DNA of 64,000 bases, from contig JAJZZD010000001.1 of NCBI GenBank assembly GCA_021797745.1, positions 1 to 64,000 of the forward strand. Direction: 5' to 3'. The DNA comes from Microcaldota archaeon (GTDB lineage: Archaea; Micrarchaeota; Micrarchaeia; Micrarchaeales; CABMGC01). How positions within the stretch are numbered: the stretch's first letter is position 1; each line of letters opens with the position of its first letter. The notes under the pieces are model-generated. The model saw nothing but the letters and a program-made list of their open reading frames with translations, ran no database searches and was not told the origin of the DNA. Made by a program: the position numbers and the translations under genes. Shown in pieces: positions 55,815 to 64,000 of the stretch.

Positions 55815-57284
55815 TCACGATAGAAGCTTGTCTGCAAGAGGTATGTTTTCCAAGGCGCGCTGCTGCTCGAGCTGCTGGTATACCATGTAGATTATTCCCA
55901 CAGTGAGCAAAATCCCCATTCCTGTGCCGACTGCGCCGGTGAGGTTTGCGAACGCGGCAAGCAAAGCCACTATTATGCTTCCTAGCGTGGTAATAGTGGG
56001 TATGTATTTGTTAAGCACGCTCTCTACAACGCGCGGGTCTCTTCTGAATCCTGGAATCTGCCAGCCAACGTCCTGCAACTGCGCAGCCATCGCCTTAGGG
56101 CTCTGTCCAGTCATCTCCACCCAGAACTTTCCGAATATCACACACAGAATAACAAGGAACAGCGTGTATGTGATGATGTGCACCCATTCAGGAACTATGA
56201 CTGTGCCTCCCCACGGCAGGTAAAGCGTGGTGGTTTGTGTAATCAATTCGTTGAAATATGTGCTGTATCCGACGCCGCCTTCAGAACTAGGATAAGGAAG
56301 TCCTACGTTGACGAAAGTAGGTGACAAAAGGTAAAGAAGGCCTCCCTGAAGAATGTGCTGTCCGTTGGTGTTCTGGTAAGTGCCTAAGAAACACGCATAC
56401 TGCGGGCTGCACGCGCCCCCGCTGCCAAGCGTAGGCAGCACTGCCCCTCCCCAAGCAGACAGGCTGAGTATTAGCGAAGTTGCGAGTATGACTGGAAGGA
56501 CGCTGATGTAAAGTAGAGGTATCGGGAGCCTTCCTCCTATGCCCCTGAACTGCGAAAACACCAGCGGCAATTCCACTTTTATGTTGTATATGTAAATGCA
56601 CACAAGCATGACCAGTATTGACATGAACAGCGGCGCTATCGCAAGTACTGCGTCAGGCAGCGCCGATGCGCCGCCGGTCGCGAGCTCGCTCAACGCTCCA
56701 GGCACAAGCACAGTAGCTGTGCTCGCTATAATCGCGTATGCTATGCCGCCTGCTATGAACAGGTTTATCCCCGAAGTTATCCCGTACTTTACCATAGCCT
56801 CGTCAAGGAATATGACGAATATGGCTCCAAGCGTGAGCTGGAGCGCCACGAGCCAGAAGAACCCTATGCCTATAAGCGGGATTTCCTTAGTGAATAATAT
56901 TCCTTCAACCACGGCTATGAGTATTGCAAATAACTTCTGCATGCTCTGGAAGCGGCCCTTCTGCTCAGGGTCATTGAGGTCCACTTTCAAGAGCCCGGTT
57001 CCCATGACAAGCTGCAGGACTATGCTTGACAAGACAATAGGGCTTATTCCTACAGTTACAAGCGTGCCAGTCCTGGCAGCGAACACTGTGTTGAGTATCT
57101 GGTAAAAAGAGCTTGTCTGCAGCTCCGAAACGTTAGAGCCTACTGCAGGTATGCTGAAAAGAAGGAAATAGACACACATTATCAATGCCGTCCACTTCAT
57201 CTTCTGCTTGAACGTAAGTGGAGCATCTGGCTTTTTGATGTTCGGGATGAACTTAAGTATACGGTCTAAAATATGCAAACTCAC
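55815..57284 (-). CDS. secY: preprotein translocase subunit SecY
   Basis: 489-aa ~10-TM SecY; FRGIGGRLPIPLLYISVLPVIL, GFRRDPRVVESVLNKYIP. Confidence 0.95.
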   Translation of the reverse strand: MSLHILDRILKFIPNIKKPDAPLTFKQKMKWTALIMCVYFLLFSIPAVGSNVSELQTSSFYQILNTVFAARTGTLVTVGISPIVLSSIVLQLVMGTGLLKVDLNDPEQKGRFQSMQKLFAILIAVVEGILFTKEIPLIGIGFFWLVALQLTLGAIFVIFLDEAMVKYGITSGINLFIAGGIAYAIIASTATVLVPGALSELATGGASALPDAVLAIAPLFMSILVMLVCIYIYNIKVELPLVFSQFRGIGGRLPIPLLYISVLPVILATSLILSLSAWGGAVLPTLGSGGACSPQYACFLGTYQNTNGQHILQGGLLYLLSPTFVNVGLPYPSSEGGVGYSTYFNELITQTTTLYLPWGGTVIVPEWVHIITYTLFLVILCVIFGKFWVEMTGQSPKAMAAQLQDVGWQIPGFRRDPRVVESVLNKYIPTITTLGSIIVALLAAFANLTGAVGTGMGILLTVGIIYMVYQQLEQQRALENIPLADKLLS

Positions 57285-57349
57285 ATGTTCACCGGAATTT
57301 TATTTTCTATCTTGCCTTATCTTGACTTATTCATACTTATCGAGTTAAT

Positions 57350-58366
57350 TCACAAAAACTGCAATTCAACTGTGTATGAGCCGTTCGCGTTCAGGCGCTT
57401 AACTACCTTTATTTTTCTTTTGTATGCACCGTTTGCGAAACCTGCCAATAATGAACTAGATAAATCTATAAATCCACTTGCGGAATTCAAGTGCGAATAC
57501 CTGAGCCTTAGTGCATTCGGTTTTTTGCCTGCCATGCTCACGGCGTCGACCCCTGCGTATCCCGAAAGCCTGGCGAAGGCAGCCGCCTTGCCTGCTGCGT
57601 TTCCCTCCCTGCCTGCTTCTTCCTCTTTGCCCGAAATCTTTTTGCCAAGCACGAAAAGCATTTTTCTCACTATGTGCCTTAGCGGTTCGCGCTCAAGCGG
57701 CGCGCTTTCGAGCAGATAATACGATTCGCACGCCCCGCCGTATTTTCCTCCTTTCAACGCTTTCATTGCCATCATTGACGCCGTATCAATATCACCTATG
57801 CCCTCTCCAGCTTCGCGTACTGCTGTTCGCTGCGAGATTACGAACTGGCAGAATTCTGATCCGGCAAATTTGCAGTGTACTTCTTCGGCATCAAGCCTTG
57901 TCTTTGAATGCTGAGACAGGTAGCCTGCCATTATACCGGCTTCAAAATCGTGCATCTTTATGCTAGAATTCATGCCGAGATTGTCAACAGCGTATGAAGT
58001 TATCATAGTTTTAGATTCGAACGGATAATAAAGGATTTTTCCGAATCCCGCGCTTTCGAGCATTTTAGATAGTGTGTTGTCAGAGTTGAAGTGCTTGAAA
58101 AGGGCCTCGCCTATCTCGTATCCGTACCTGTAAGCCAGTTCCTTTGTCTCCTTCTCGAAATTGTATATTATATCCTGCATGCCCAAGGTGCGCCTGGCCT
58201 CGTGCCTTTTGTTCAGCGCATTCCTGAAAAGAAAATCTTCCCTGCTCTGCGCAGCGGCCTCCGCCGCAGCATGCGGCTGTTCGCGTTTTTTGGCTGCACG
58301 CGTTTGCTTTTTACTTGCTTTGGCCGTTTTCTCAATTTTCTTTTTTCTGCCTGCCTGCATATTCAT
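57350..58366 (-). CDS. V4R-like (4-vinyl reductase) domain protein
   Basis: MHDFEAGIMAGYLSQHSKTRLDAEEVHCKFAGSEFCQFVIS resembles a V4R core; basic Ala/Lys-rich N-terminus. Confidence 0.6.
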   Translation of the reverse strand: MNMQAGRKKKIEKTAKASKKQTRAAKKREQPHAAAEAAAQSREDFLFRNALNKRHEARRTLGMQDIIYNFEKETKELAYRYGYEIGEALFKHFNSDNTLSKMLESAGFGKILYYPFESKTMITSYAVDNLGMNSSIKMHDFEAGIMAGYLSQHSKTRLDAEEVHCKFAGSEFCQFVISQRTAVREAGEGIGDIDTASMMAMKALKGGKYGGACESYYLLESAPLEREPLRHIVRKMLFVLGKKISGKEEEAGREGNAAGKAAAFARLSGYAGVDAVSMAGKKPNALRLRYSHLNSASGFIDLSSSLLAGFANGAYKRKIKVVKRLNANGSYTVELQFL

Positions 58367-58429
58367 ACCTGAATTACAAACTATCTACTAAGCAAAACGA
58401 TTTATATGACTGGCATAGCTGTGGCAGGC

Positions 58430-58924
58430 CTATTTTCTTGACCTGCGTCGTTTTCCCACACCAAGCTTTCCTGCCTGGTAATAAATGAACAGAACGTTAA
58501 GAGCTATGAAAGCAGAAAGTATGATGACTTCGTTGCCTGAGAAGAACGCTACGACGCTCGCTGCTTGGAAGATGCCGAACCCGAGCGAGTAAAGTGCCGA
58601 ATAAAGTATCGGTGCTGTGCACCCGCAGCTTGTGGCCACACCTCCGACGAATGACGCGATAACGCTGAAAATGCCGCCTCCTGTTCCGCACGAAATTATT
58701 TTTCTGCGCCGGTTAAGCACGTAAATGCTTGTCGACAGGAGCAATCCGCCGCTTATCACAAGCGCGTAAATTAGGTAAACAGGGACTGTTACGAGGAATA
58801 TGCCATAATCGCTGTGAGTAACGACAAAATAGATCAGGGCATAATATGCCAGAGATGCCGCGGCGGCAACGGCTAAATATGCGGGTTTTGTGAATACGCC
58901 TTTAAGCACGTCAAGCCTTTTCAT
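58430..58924 (-). CDS. multi-pass membrane protein with SCGC motif
   Basis: 4+ TM; IASFVGGVATSCGCTAPILYSALYSLGFG. Confidence 0.6.
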   Translation of the reverse strand: MKRLDVLKGVFTKPAYLAVAAAASLAYYALIYFVVTHSDYGIFLVTVPVYLIYALVISGGLLLSTSIYVLNRRRKIISCGTGGGIFSVIASFVGGVATSCGCTAPILYSALYSLGFGIFQAASVVAFFSGNEVIILSAFIALNVLFIYYQAGKLGVGKRRRSRK

Positions 58925-60010
58925 TCAATAACCAAGTTTTTCAAGCTGCTGTATTGCGGGAAGCGAGCACACCTGCGACGAGTTGTTTATCGAGCTGCAT
59001 ATCATTGCCACATACAGGTCTGCGCCAGCGTATTCCGACCAGGCAAACTGGTCGTTAGGGTTTGCGAATTGGCTTAATACCTGCCTATGTGTCATGTAAG
59101 TAAGGGGAAGAGTGCCAGAACTTGGGGTCGTGTTTCCAAAGTCCACGGCATCGGCGCCGCCTATTTGATAATCGCCCCATATTGTGTAGGGAGTTCCTGA
59201 GAACGCTGTTTTTGTGTAATTGCTGAGTTGTATTATAAAGCTAAATGCATCGGTGTACACAGCATTTCCTGTAGCATTAACCCTTTTCTGCATAGTGCTT
59301 ATAGGGTTGAGTGAGAAACCTTGTGTTATGGGGTTTGAATCTTCTAATGCTATGAAATTTATCACAGAGCTGTTGTAGAAAGAGCCGAAAACCATAGATG
59401 ACGAATTGTAATGTGCCGGAGCCCAGTAAATAGTCGGCAAATCATAATCGCCGAAGCTGCTGTAGCCGTGGTAGAGCTGTGAGAACGAGCCGAACCGCGA
59501 CAGTGCCAACGCCATTGCCCATCTGTTCTCCCCGCAAAAAACGCACGTTATAGAGCCAAGGTATATTACTGATGGCTTTCCGTTCACTATGAAAGGCGGC
59601 ACCTTGTTAGGCTGTGCGCCTACCTGATTTTTTATCGAACCGTTGAGGAGCATGTTTCCTGCGGTTTCGAAATATGCGTTTGGTGCGTTGTTTATCACTG
59701 CGAGTTCAGTAGCATTGAACGGCGCGTTTATATTTGTAAGCCTTTTGCCGAAAGTCTGGTTTTCAGTAATCACAGGCGCGTCCGGAAGCGAAGTAGCGGG
59801 AACTAACAATGCACCAGTTATGTTGTATCCGTGCAGCGAAGCTCCGCTTGAATTACTGTAAACTATTCGTGTGGTGTTCTTGTACACCACTGATGGGGTG
59901 TGAAAATATGCCGCGAGTGCAACTATTGTTGCAATTACGCTGAGCGCAAGCGCCAGATATGTGGCTATCCTCTGCGTTTTGTGCATTCCTGCTCCTGTTT
60001 GACTGCCCAT
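58925..60010 (-). CDS. DUF929-like secreted/membrane-anchored thioredoxin-fold protein
   Basis: N-terminal TM, PSVIYLGSITCVFCGENRWAMALALSRFGSFSQLYHGYSSFGDYDLPTIYW (CxxC). Confidence 0.75.
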   Translation of the reverse strand: MGSQTGAGMHKTQRIATYLALALSVIATIVALAAYFHTPSVVYKNTTRIVYSNSSGASLHGYNITGALLVPATSLPDAPVITENQTFGKRLTNINAPFNATELAVINNAPNAYFETAGNMLLNGSIKNQVGAQPNKVPPFIVNGKPSVIYLGSITCVFCGENRWAMALALSRFGSFSQLYHGYSSFGDYDLPTIYWAPAHYNSSSMVFGSFYNSSVINFIALEDSNPITQGFSLNPISTMQKRVNATGNAVYTDAFSFIIQLSNYTKTAFSGTPYTIWGDYQIGGADAVDFGNTTPSSGTLPLTYMTHRQVLSQFANPNDQFAWSEYAGADLYVAMICSSINNSSQVCSLPAIQQLEKLGY

Positions 60011-60239
60011 GCTTTTTACCTTGTTGCCTTAAATATAAATGATTAATGTTTGAATCCACGCTTTTGTGACCTGCGCCCGCATAAAACAAAATACCCATGA
60101 CAAGTATGCCAATGCTGAATCCTGGAATTCTGCTTATCGCGCGCAGTCGTGGCTATGCTCTTTTTCTATTTATTTTATCTATGATATATTATTATAATGA
60201 TTCTAATGATTCGCAATGGCTTTGAGATTAAATTAATTT

Positions 60240-61016
60240 TTGCATGATGATCTTATGCAGATTACCCAAACAGTAACGAGAATGAGCCAGGAGCTTCTTC
60301 CTGAATTCTCAGATGCGCACTGCCATCTTGACTTGTTCAAGGACCCGAATAAAATCATAGAGGAATCGAAGAAAAACGGCGTAGGCCTCATGATTGCCGC
60401 TGGAGACAGCAAGGCAAACAGCCTTGCATGCATTAAGCTCGCAAACGGCGCGTCTGTTTTCACAGTCATAGGAATAGGACCTGATTTCTCGGTTTCTGAT
60501 TCGGAGTTTGTGGATGAAATAGAGGCAGAAATACTGAAGAATCCCCAGATAATAGGAATAGGAGAGATAGGACTTGACGCAAAGCTGGCCAAGGAAATAA
60601 GCATTGAGCAGCAGAAAAGCATTTTCGAAAGGCAGATAGATATCGCCAAATCGCTGGACCTGCCGATTGTGATACATTCAAGAGGTGCAATAAAAGAGGT
60701 AATGCGAATAGTAGAGTCAAAGAAAGTCAAAAAAGCAGTGTTCCATTACTTTGAAGGCGACGAGAAGCAGGCAATTGAGCTTGCAGGCAAGGGATATATT
60801 ATCTCAATACCGCCGTTTGAAACGGCAAAAAGAAAAAGAGTTATTAAGGCGTTAGGCATAAATAATCTGGTTGCCGAAACTGATGCACCGGTAGTAGGCA
60901 AGACACCGATTGATGTAAAAAAAGTCGTAGAAACAATTGCAAATATCAAAGGAATCAGTTTAGAAGACGCGGCCTCAAAAACTACGGAAAATATTAGAAG
61001 GCTATTCTACATATGA
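60240..61016 (+). CDS. TatD-family metal-dependent hydrolase
   Basis: FSDAHCHLDLFKD, IGIGEIGLDAKL, PIVIHSRGA, VAETDAPVVG. Confidence 0.92.
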   Translation: MHDDLMQITQTVTRMSQELLPEFSDAHCHLDLFKDPNKIIEESKKNGVGLMIAAGDSKANSLACIKLANGASVFTVIGIGPDFSVSDSEFVDEIEAEILKNPQIIGIGEIGLDAKLAKEISIEQQKSIFERQIDIAKSLDLPIVIHSRGAIKEVMRIVESKKVKKAVFHYFEGDEKQAIELAGKGYIISIPPFETAKRKRVIKALGINNLVAETDAPVVGKTPIDVKKVVETIANIKGISLEDAASKTTENIRRLFYI

Positions 61017-61022
61017 TTATGA

Positions 61023-61140
61023 GGGCCCGTAGCTCAGCTTGGATAGAGCGGCAGACTTCTAATCTGAAGGTCGCGGGTTCAAAAGGAACTTCTTGAAAAG
61101 AAGTTTCATCAAGAAGCGGCTGAAAATCCCGCCGGGCCCG
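61023..61140 (+). tRNA. tRNA-Arg (anticodon TCT), interrupted in the T-loop by ~43 nt
   Basis: Acceptor GGGCCCG/CGGGCCC, D-arm GCTC…GAGC, anticodon GCAGA-CTTCTAA-TCTGA…, T-stem GCGGG…CCCGC separated by an insertion (~61083-61126). Confidence 0.85.
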
Positions 61141-61194
61141 CATGTTTGCAAAGGTTGCAAAAGTCTTAAAAAGGAAAAATAAAAAGGTGGAAAA

Positions 61195-61464
61195 ATGGCT
61201 GACGACAAAAAACAAGAGGAGACAATTAACCAGATAAAACAGCAAATTGATTTGCTGCTGAATGACAACAGCGTTCCTAGGAACGTGAAGAACGCGTTGG
61301 ACGAGGCAAAGAAGGCGTTGACGCAAAACAGTGTAAGCTATTCCGAAAAGTCATCAACAGCAACTTACAAACTGGATGAGATAAGCAACGACATAAACCT
61401 CACGCCCTATGCAAGAACCATGATATGGAACATTCTGGGCTTGCTTGAATCTATAAAGGATTGA
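61195..61464 (+). CDS. UPF0147 family protein
   Basis: INQIKQQIDLLLNDNSVPRNVKNALDEAKKAL…ISNDINLTPYARTMIWNILGLLESIK. Confidence 0.85.
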   Translation: MADDKKQEETINQIKQQIDLLLNDNSVPRNVKNALDEAKKALTQNSVSYSEKSSTATYKLDEISNDINLTPYARTMIWNILGLLESIKD

Positions 61465-61470
61465 TGACCG

Positions 61471-62013
61471 CTATCTGAACAGAGGATCTGGGTCGCCGTC
61501 GTAATGGCTGTTTGACTGTTCCGGTTGCTTATCTGTTTTATCGCCGCCCACATTTTCTCCTATCAGCTTCACGAGACTCTCCTTCACTTCTGGTTTATTC
61601 AAGTGTCTATATACTAATTTCAAAACATCATCTACCGGAGCTCCGAACGCCTCCTTAAGTGCACCAATTGCCTGCTCTGCTGTTTCTTCAGCATTTTGTT
61701 TCGGCGCCTCAATACACAGGTCTGTTTCTATTAAACGTACCTTGCTATCTTCTTCTCTAACAACGTCTCCGATGCCAAGATTTACTATGATGTGCGTTTT
61801 AGAAACACCTACAATTTCAGGTTTAAGATTGGCCAGGTCGATATCGTCCTGCGGCTTTTGAGGAATTAGCAATATCTTGAAACACATCGCAGGATACGCC
61901 GGCAGCGGCGTATTCTCGCTTACTACTGGTATTTTAGGCGCTCCGGACTTTTTTTTGACCGCAATGTTTCTTCCTGTCATATTTACACTATAAATTCGTT
62001 CCGAATTCGGCAT
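61471..62013 (-). CDS. hypothetical protein (ORFan)
   Basis: 180-aa ORF. Confidence 0.5.
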   Translation of the reverse strand: MPNSERIYSVNMTGRNIAVKKKSGAPKIPVVSENTPLPAYPAMCFKILLIPQKPQDDIDLANLKPEIVGVSKTHIIVNLGIGDVVREEDSKVRLIETDLCIEAPKQNAEETAEQAIGALKEAFGAPVDDVLKLVYRHLNKPEVKESLVKLIGENVGGDKTDKQPEQSNSHYDGDPDPLFR

Positions 62014-62136
62014 ATTTAAACATTTATCAAGAACTGGTCGCTAACATATTGAGTTTTTTATGCGTACGACATCGCCGAGCGCCTCGCGGCAAACAAACAA
62101 ACAGTTACAAATCCCAATTCGTGCTTCAGTATATGG

Positions 62137-62598
62137 TCATCTAAACAAACTCTTTACCAACTCTTCAAGAGTAAGGCCTGTTTTTCTGCACGATTTTTTT
62201 CCTTCTAAAATTATTTCGCCAGCATCCCATCTGGGCTGTTGCATACCTAGGTAAAATTCATGGACTCTAACTATTAATCTTCCGTTTTCATCCCGCATCG
62301 GTGAGCCTCTGCCTTCAACCCAAAAAATCTTTTCTTCACTATTTTCATTGCCTGAAAGTATAAATTGCGGAGGTATTGGAAATTGCCTAATTTGGCCAGC
62401 TATGTCAGGACCAATGTCGGTGTCACCACTTTCTACAATCTCATATATTTTAACTTGACCGCGAGGGAGAAGTGTAGAGCAGTTGCAAAGTTGCAAAATC
62501 AAAGCTTTATCCAGGTCGCGCACGAAATTGTCTTTATCCTGTTGGCTAGGATCGGCATAAGCCACACTTCCTGCTTCAGTAATATTTAATTTTTTCAT
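62137..62598 (-). CDS. hypothetical protein (ORFan)
   Basis: 153-aa ORF. Confidence 0.5.
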   Translation of the reverse strand: MKKLNITEAGSVAYADPSQQDKDNFVRDLDKALILQLCNCSTLLPRGQVKIYEIVESGDTDIGPDIAGQIRQFPIPPQFILSGNENSEEKIFWVEGRGSPMRDENGRLIVRVHEFYLGMQQPRWDAGEIILEGKKSCRKTGLTLEELVKSLFR

Positions 62599-62678
62599 GC
62601 CTTGTCACCTTGATTCATGCACTTCTTTCTTCTGCCATTGCCTGCATATACAATGACTTCTCTCATTTCGAACAACCT

Positions 62679-63269
62679 CTAATTATTTTTTTCACATCGT
62701 AAATAGTATTTAGCACTGTGATTAACCCGTGATAAATTCGTAGTACCAATAACCGGCACCTCCTTCAAGCCATTAGCCTCAGAAATTCGGAAGAAGTATT
62801 TCTTGTCTTCTTCTAGTTTTCCCATCTGCGTTTCTATTTTAAACAGAAGATTTTTGTTTTCTGCATCTTTAATCTGCTTTTTGTTGGCCTTTTTGACGAA
62901 TTCCAATGACGTTAAGCCGTTTTCATAGTCTGTTTTATAAGCGACATAATAAGCATCTTTAATCTTTGCCACAACTACTTTGCTTTTCCTTATGTTAAAT
63001 GTGACCTCTCCAGAATCGTATTCTTCTTCTTCTTCTTCTTCTACTTCTTCATCTCCAAGGCTGTCGCCGGCTGTGCTGCGCACGCTTATATTTTCCGAAT
63101 TAACCGTTTCTAAATCAGCCCTGAGCAATTTCTTAAGATCGAGTGGCGGTCCGTTCAATACTAAACTTTGTGTATCTACCTGCCCTGCAAATTTTCCGGC
63201 GGCCACTACAATCGCCTCAATGAATATTATGAATTGCCTGATATATACACATTTCCCATAAACTAGCAT
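62679..63269 (-). CDS. hypothetical protein with poly-Glu tract
   Basis: 196-aa ORF; GDEEVEEEEEEEYDSGEV. Confidence 0.5.
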   Translation of the reverse strand: MLVYGKCVYIRQFIIFIEAIVVAAGKFAGQVDTQSLVLNGPPLDLKKLLRADLETVNSENISVRSTAGDSLGDEEVEEEEEEEYDSGEVTFNIRKSKVVVAKIKDAYYVAYKTDYENGLTSLEFVKKANKKQIKDAENKNLLFKIETQMGKLEEDKKYFFRISEANGLKEVPVIGTTNLSRVNHSAKYYLRCEKNN

Positions 63270-63289
63270 TTAGACACAGGACAAGCATT

Positions 63290-63358
63290 GGGGCGGCTTG
63301 CGCCGCCCCTCGAAGTGCTTTCGCACTTCCTCTGGGTGAGGTCGGCCTTATGACCGAC
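63290..63358 (-). ncRNA. four tandem hairpins (leader RNA or independent ncRNA)
   Basis: On the minus strand: GTCGGTC-ATAA-GGCCGAC, CTC-ACCCA-GAG, GAAGTGC-GAAA-GCACTTC, GGGGCGGC-GCAA-GCCGCCCC; two GNRA tetraloops. Confidence 0.6.
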
Positions 63359-63493
63359 ATTATTCATTATGCGCGTACTGATTTATATATTCTTCTACTT
63401 CGATATTATTTCTTATAGTAAGATATAAATGTTTTACTATTGTAAATAGATTGCAGAAAGCGGAATTGCCGTTCGCTATAAAAATCGGCACAG

Positions 63494-63790
63494 GTGCAGT
63501 CGCTTTTCCTGTTGGGTGAGAAAATGAAGAGAGCAGAATATGGGCTGGACCAAAAAGTCTTGGAAGAATTGGAAGAGGAACTGAAAGCACTGAAAGGAAA
63601 CGCATATCCAGACGATTCGGCGGAAAAGGACAGAGAGTCTGTAGCAGATGACCTGACCAAGCTCACGCGCATGGCCGCGGAGCTTGCAAATCTGTGCATC
63701 GAAAGCAGACTCGATGGACGAAGAACCGAATATGTGATGGAAGTGTACGTGCGGCACAGCGGAATAACCTACCAGATAGCGCATCACTAA
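63494..63790 (+). CDS. hypothetical protein
   Basis: 98-aa ORF; start may be the later ATG (MKRAEYGLDQKVLEELEEEL). Confidence 0.5.
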   Translation: MQSLFLLGEKMKRAEYGLDQKVLEELEEELKALKGNAYPDDSAEKDRESVADDLTKLTRMAAELANLCIESRLDGRRTEYVMEVYVRHSGITYQIAHH

Positions 63791-63795
63791 CTCTT

Positions 63796-63815
63796 GAGGT
63801 GGCTGCGGCCACCTC
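63796..63815 (+). terminator. strong UNCG-type hairpin after the 63494..63790 ORF
   Basis: GAGGTGGC-TGCG-GCCACCTC, starting 6 nt after the stop codon; C(UGCG)G fits the UNCG tetraloop class. Confidence 0.45.
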
Positions 63816-63887
63816 CCTCCCATCTGCTCTCTTCAATCCATCCTATACACATGTGCAAGTTAGCTGCTGCATTCTGATTGATCAGCT

Positions 63888-64000
63888 ATGGTGATTTTCA
63901 TGAATGTTGCAAACATAATTGATGTGTTATTTGAAAATATAGTCAAAATTTCCAGGATTATTTTTAAAAGCGTGTTCAGGAATGACTACATTGCAATCGG
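63888..64000 (+). CDS. hypothetical protein, truncated by window end
   Basis: MVIFMNVANIIDVLFENIVKISRIIFKSVFRNDYIAI…; start could be 63900. Confidence 0.35.
   Translation, partial: MVIFMNVANIIDVLFENIVKISRIIFKSVFRNDYIAI

Noticed and set aside
59853-60098. 81-aa minus-strand ORF
   Set aside because: Overlaps the DUF929-like gene start out of frame; only a short hydrophobic N-terminus, no start context or homology.
63020-63050. (TTC)n microsatellite
   Set aside because: Simply encodes the poly-Glu tract of 62679..63269; ordinary low-complexity coding.
1-64000. CRISPR arrays, IS elements, rRNA genes
   Set aside because: No spaced direct repeats, transposase motifs or rRNA segments recognised.

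Overview
This 64 kb window is archaeal chromosome, dense and without large mobile elements. The informational genes are typical of a small-genome (DPANN/ARMAN-like) archaeon; that lineage call is an inference from gene content, not a database result. Recognisable content: Mre11 C-terminus, Cdc6/Orc1, PolD (DP1 and DP2), family-B DNA polymerase, RNase HII, archaeal histone, RNase P proteins (Rpp30, Pop5-like), exosome (Rrp4/Rrp41/Rrp42) with SBDS, proteasome alpha and L37Ae, Rpo12, HisRS, thermosome, AglB/STT3, SecY, an adk-EMC3/DUF106-L34e-cmk-L14e cluster, ADP-forming acetyl-CoA synthetase subunits, methionine aminopeptidase, TatD and two tRNA-Arg genes. No rRNA, CRISPR array or insertion sequence was recognised. 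Main points for follow-up: (1) a C/D-box sRNA signature (C-D'-C'-D) filling the leader just upstream of the histone start codon; (2) a tRNA-Arg(TCT) whose T-loop is split by a ~43-nt insertion that looks like a non-canonical intron; (3) four tandem hairpins, two with GNRA tetraloops on the minus strand, directly upstream of a three-gene ORFan operon; (4) a GTP cyclohydrolase II-OMP decarboxylase fusion next to a guanylate-kinase-like/zinc-ribbon protein; (5) RNase HII with no ATG/GTG/TTG start available (AUA apparent); (6) a 454-codon ORF interrupted by one in-frame amber codon; (7) a 9-bp tandem repeat across the stop/start junction of the acetyl-CoA synthetase subunits; (8) a putative membrane thiol-redox pair. 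All calls come from reading the sequence and supplied translations; no searches were run.
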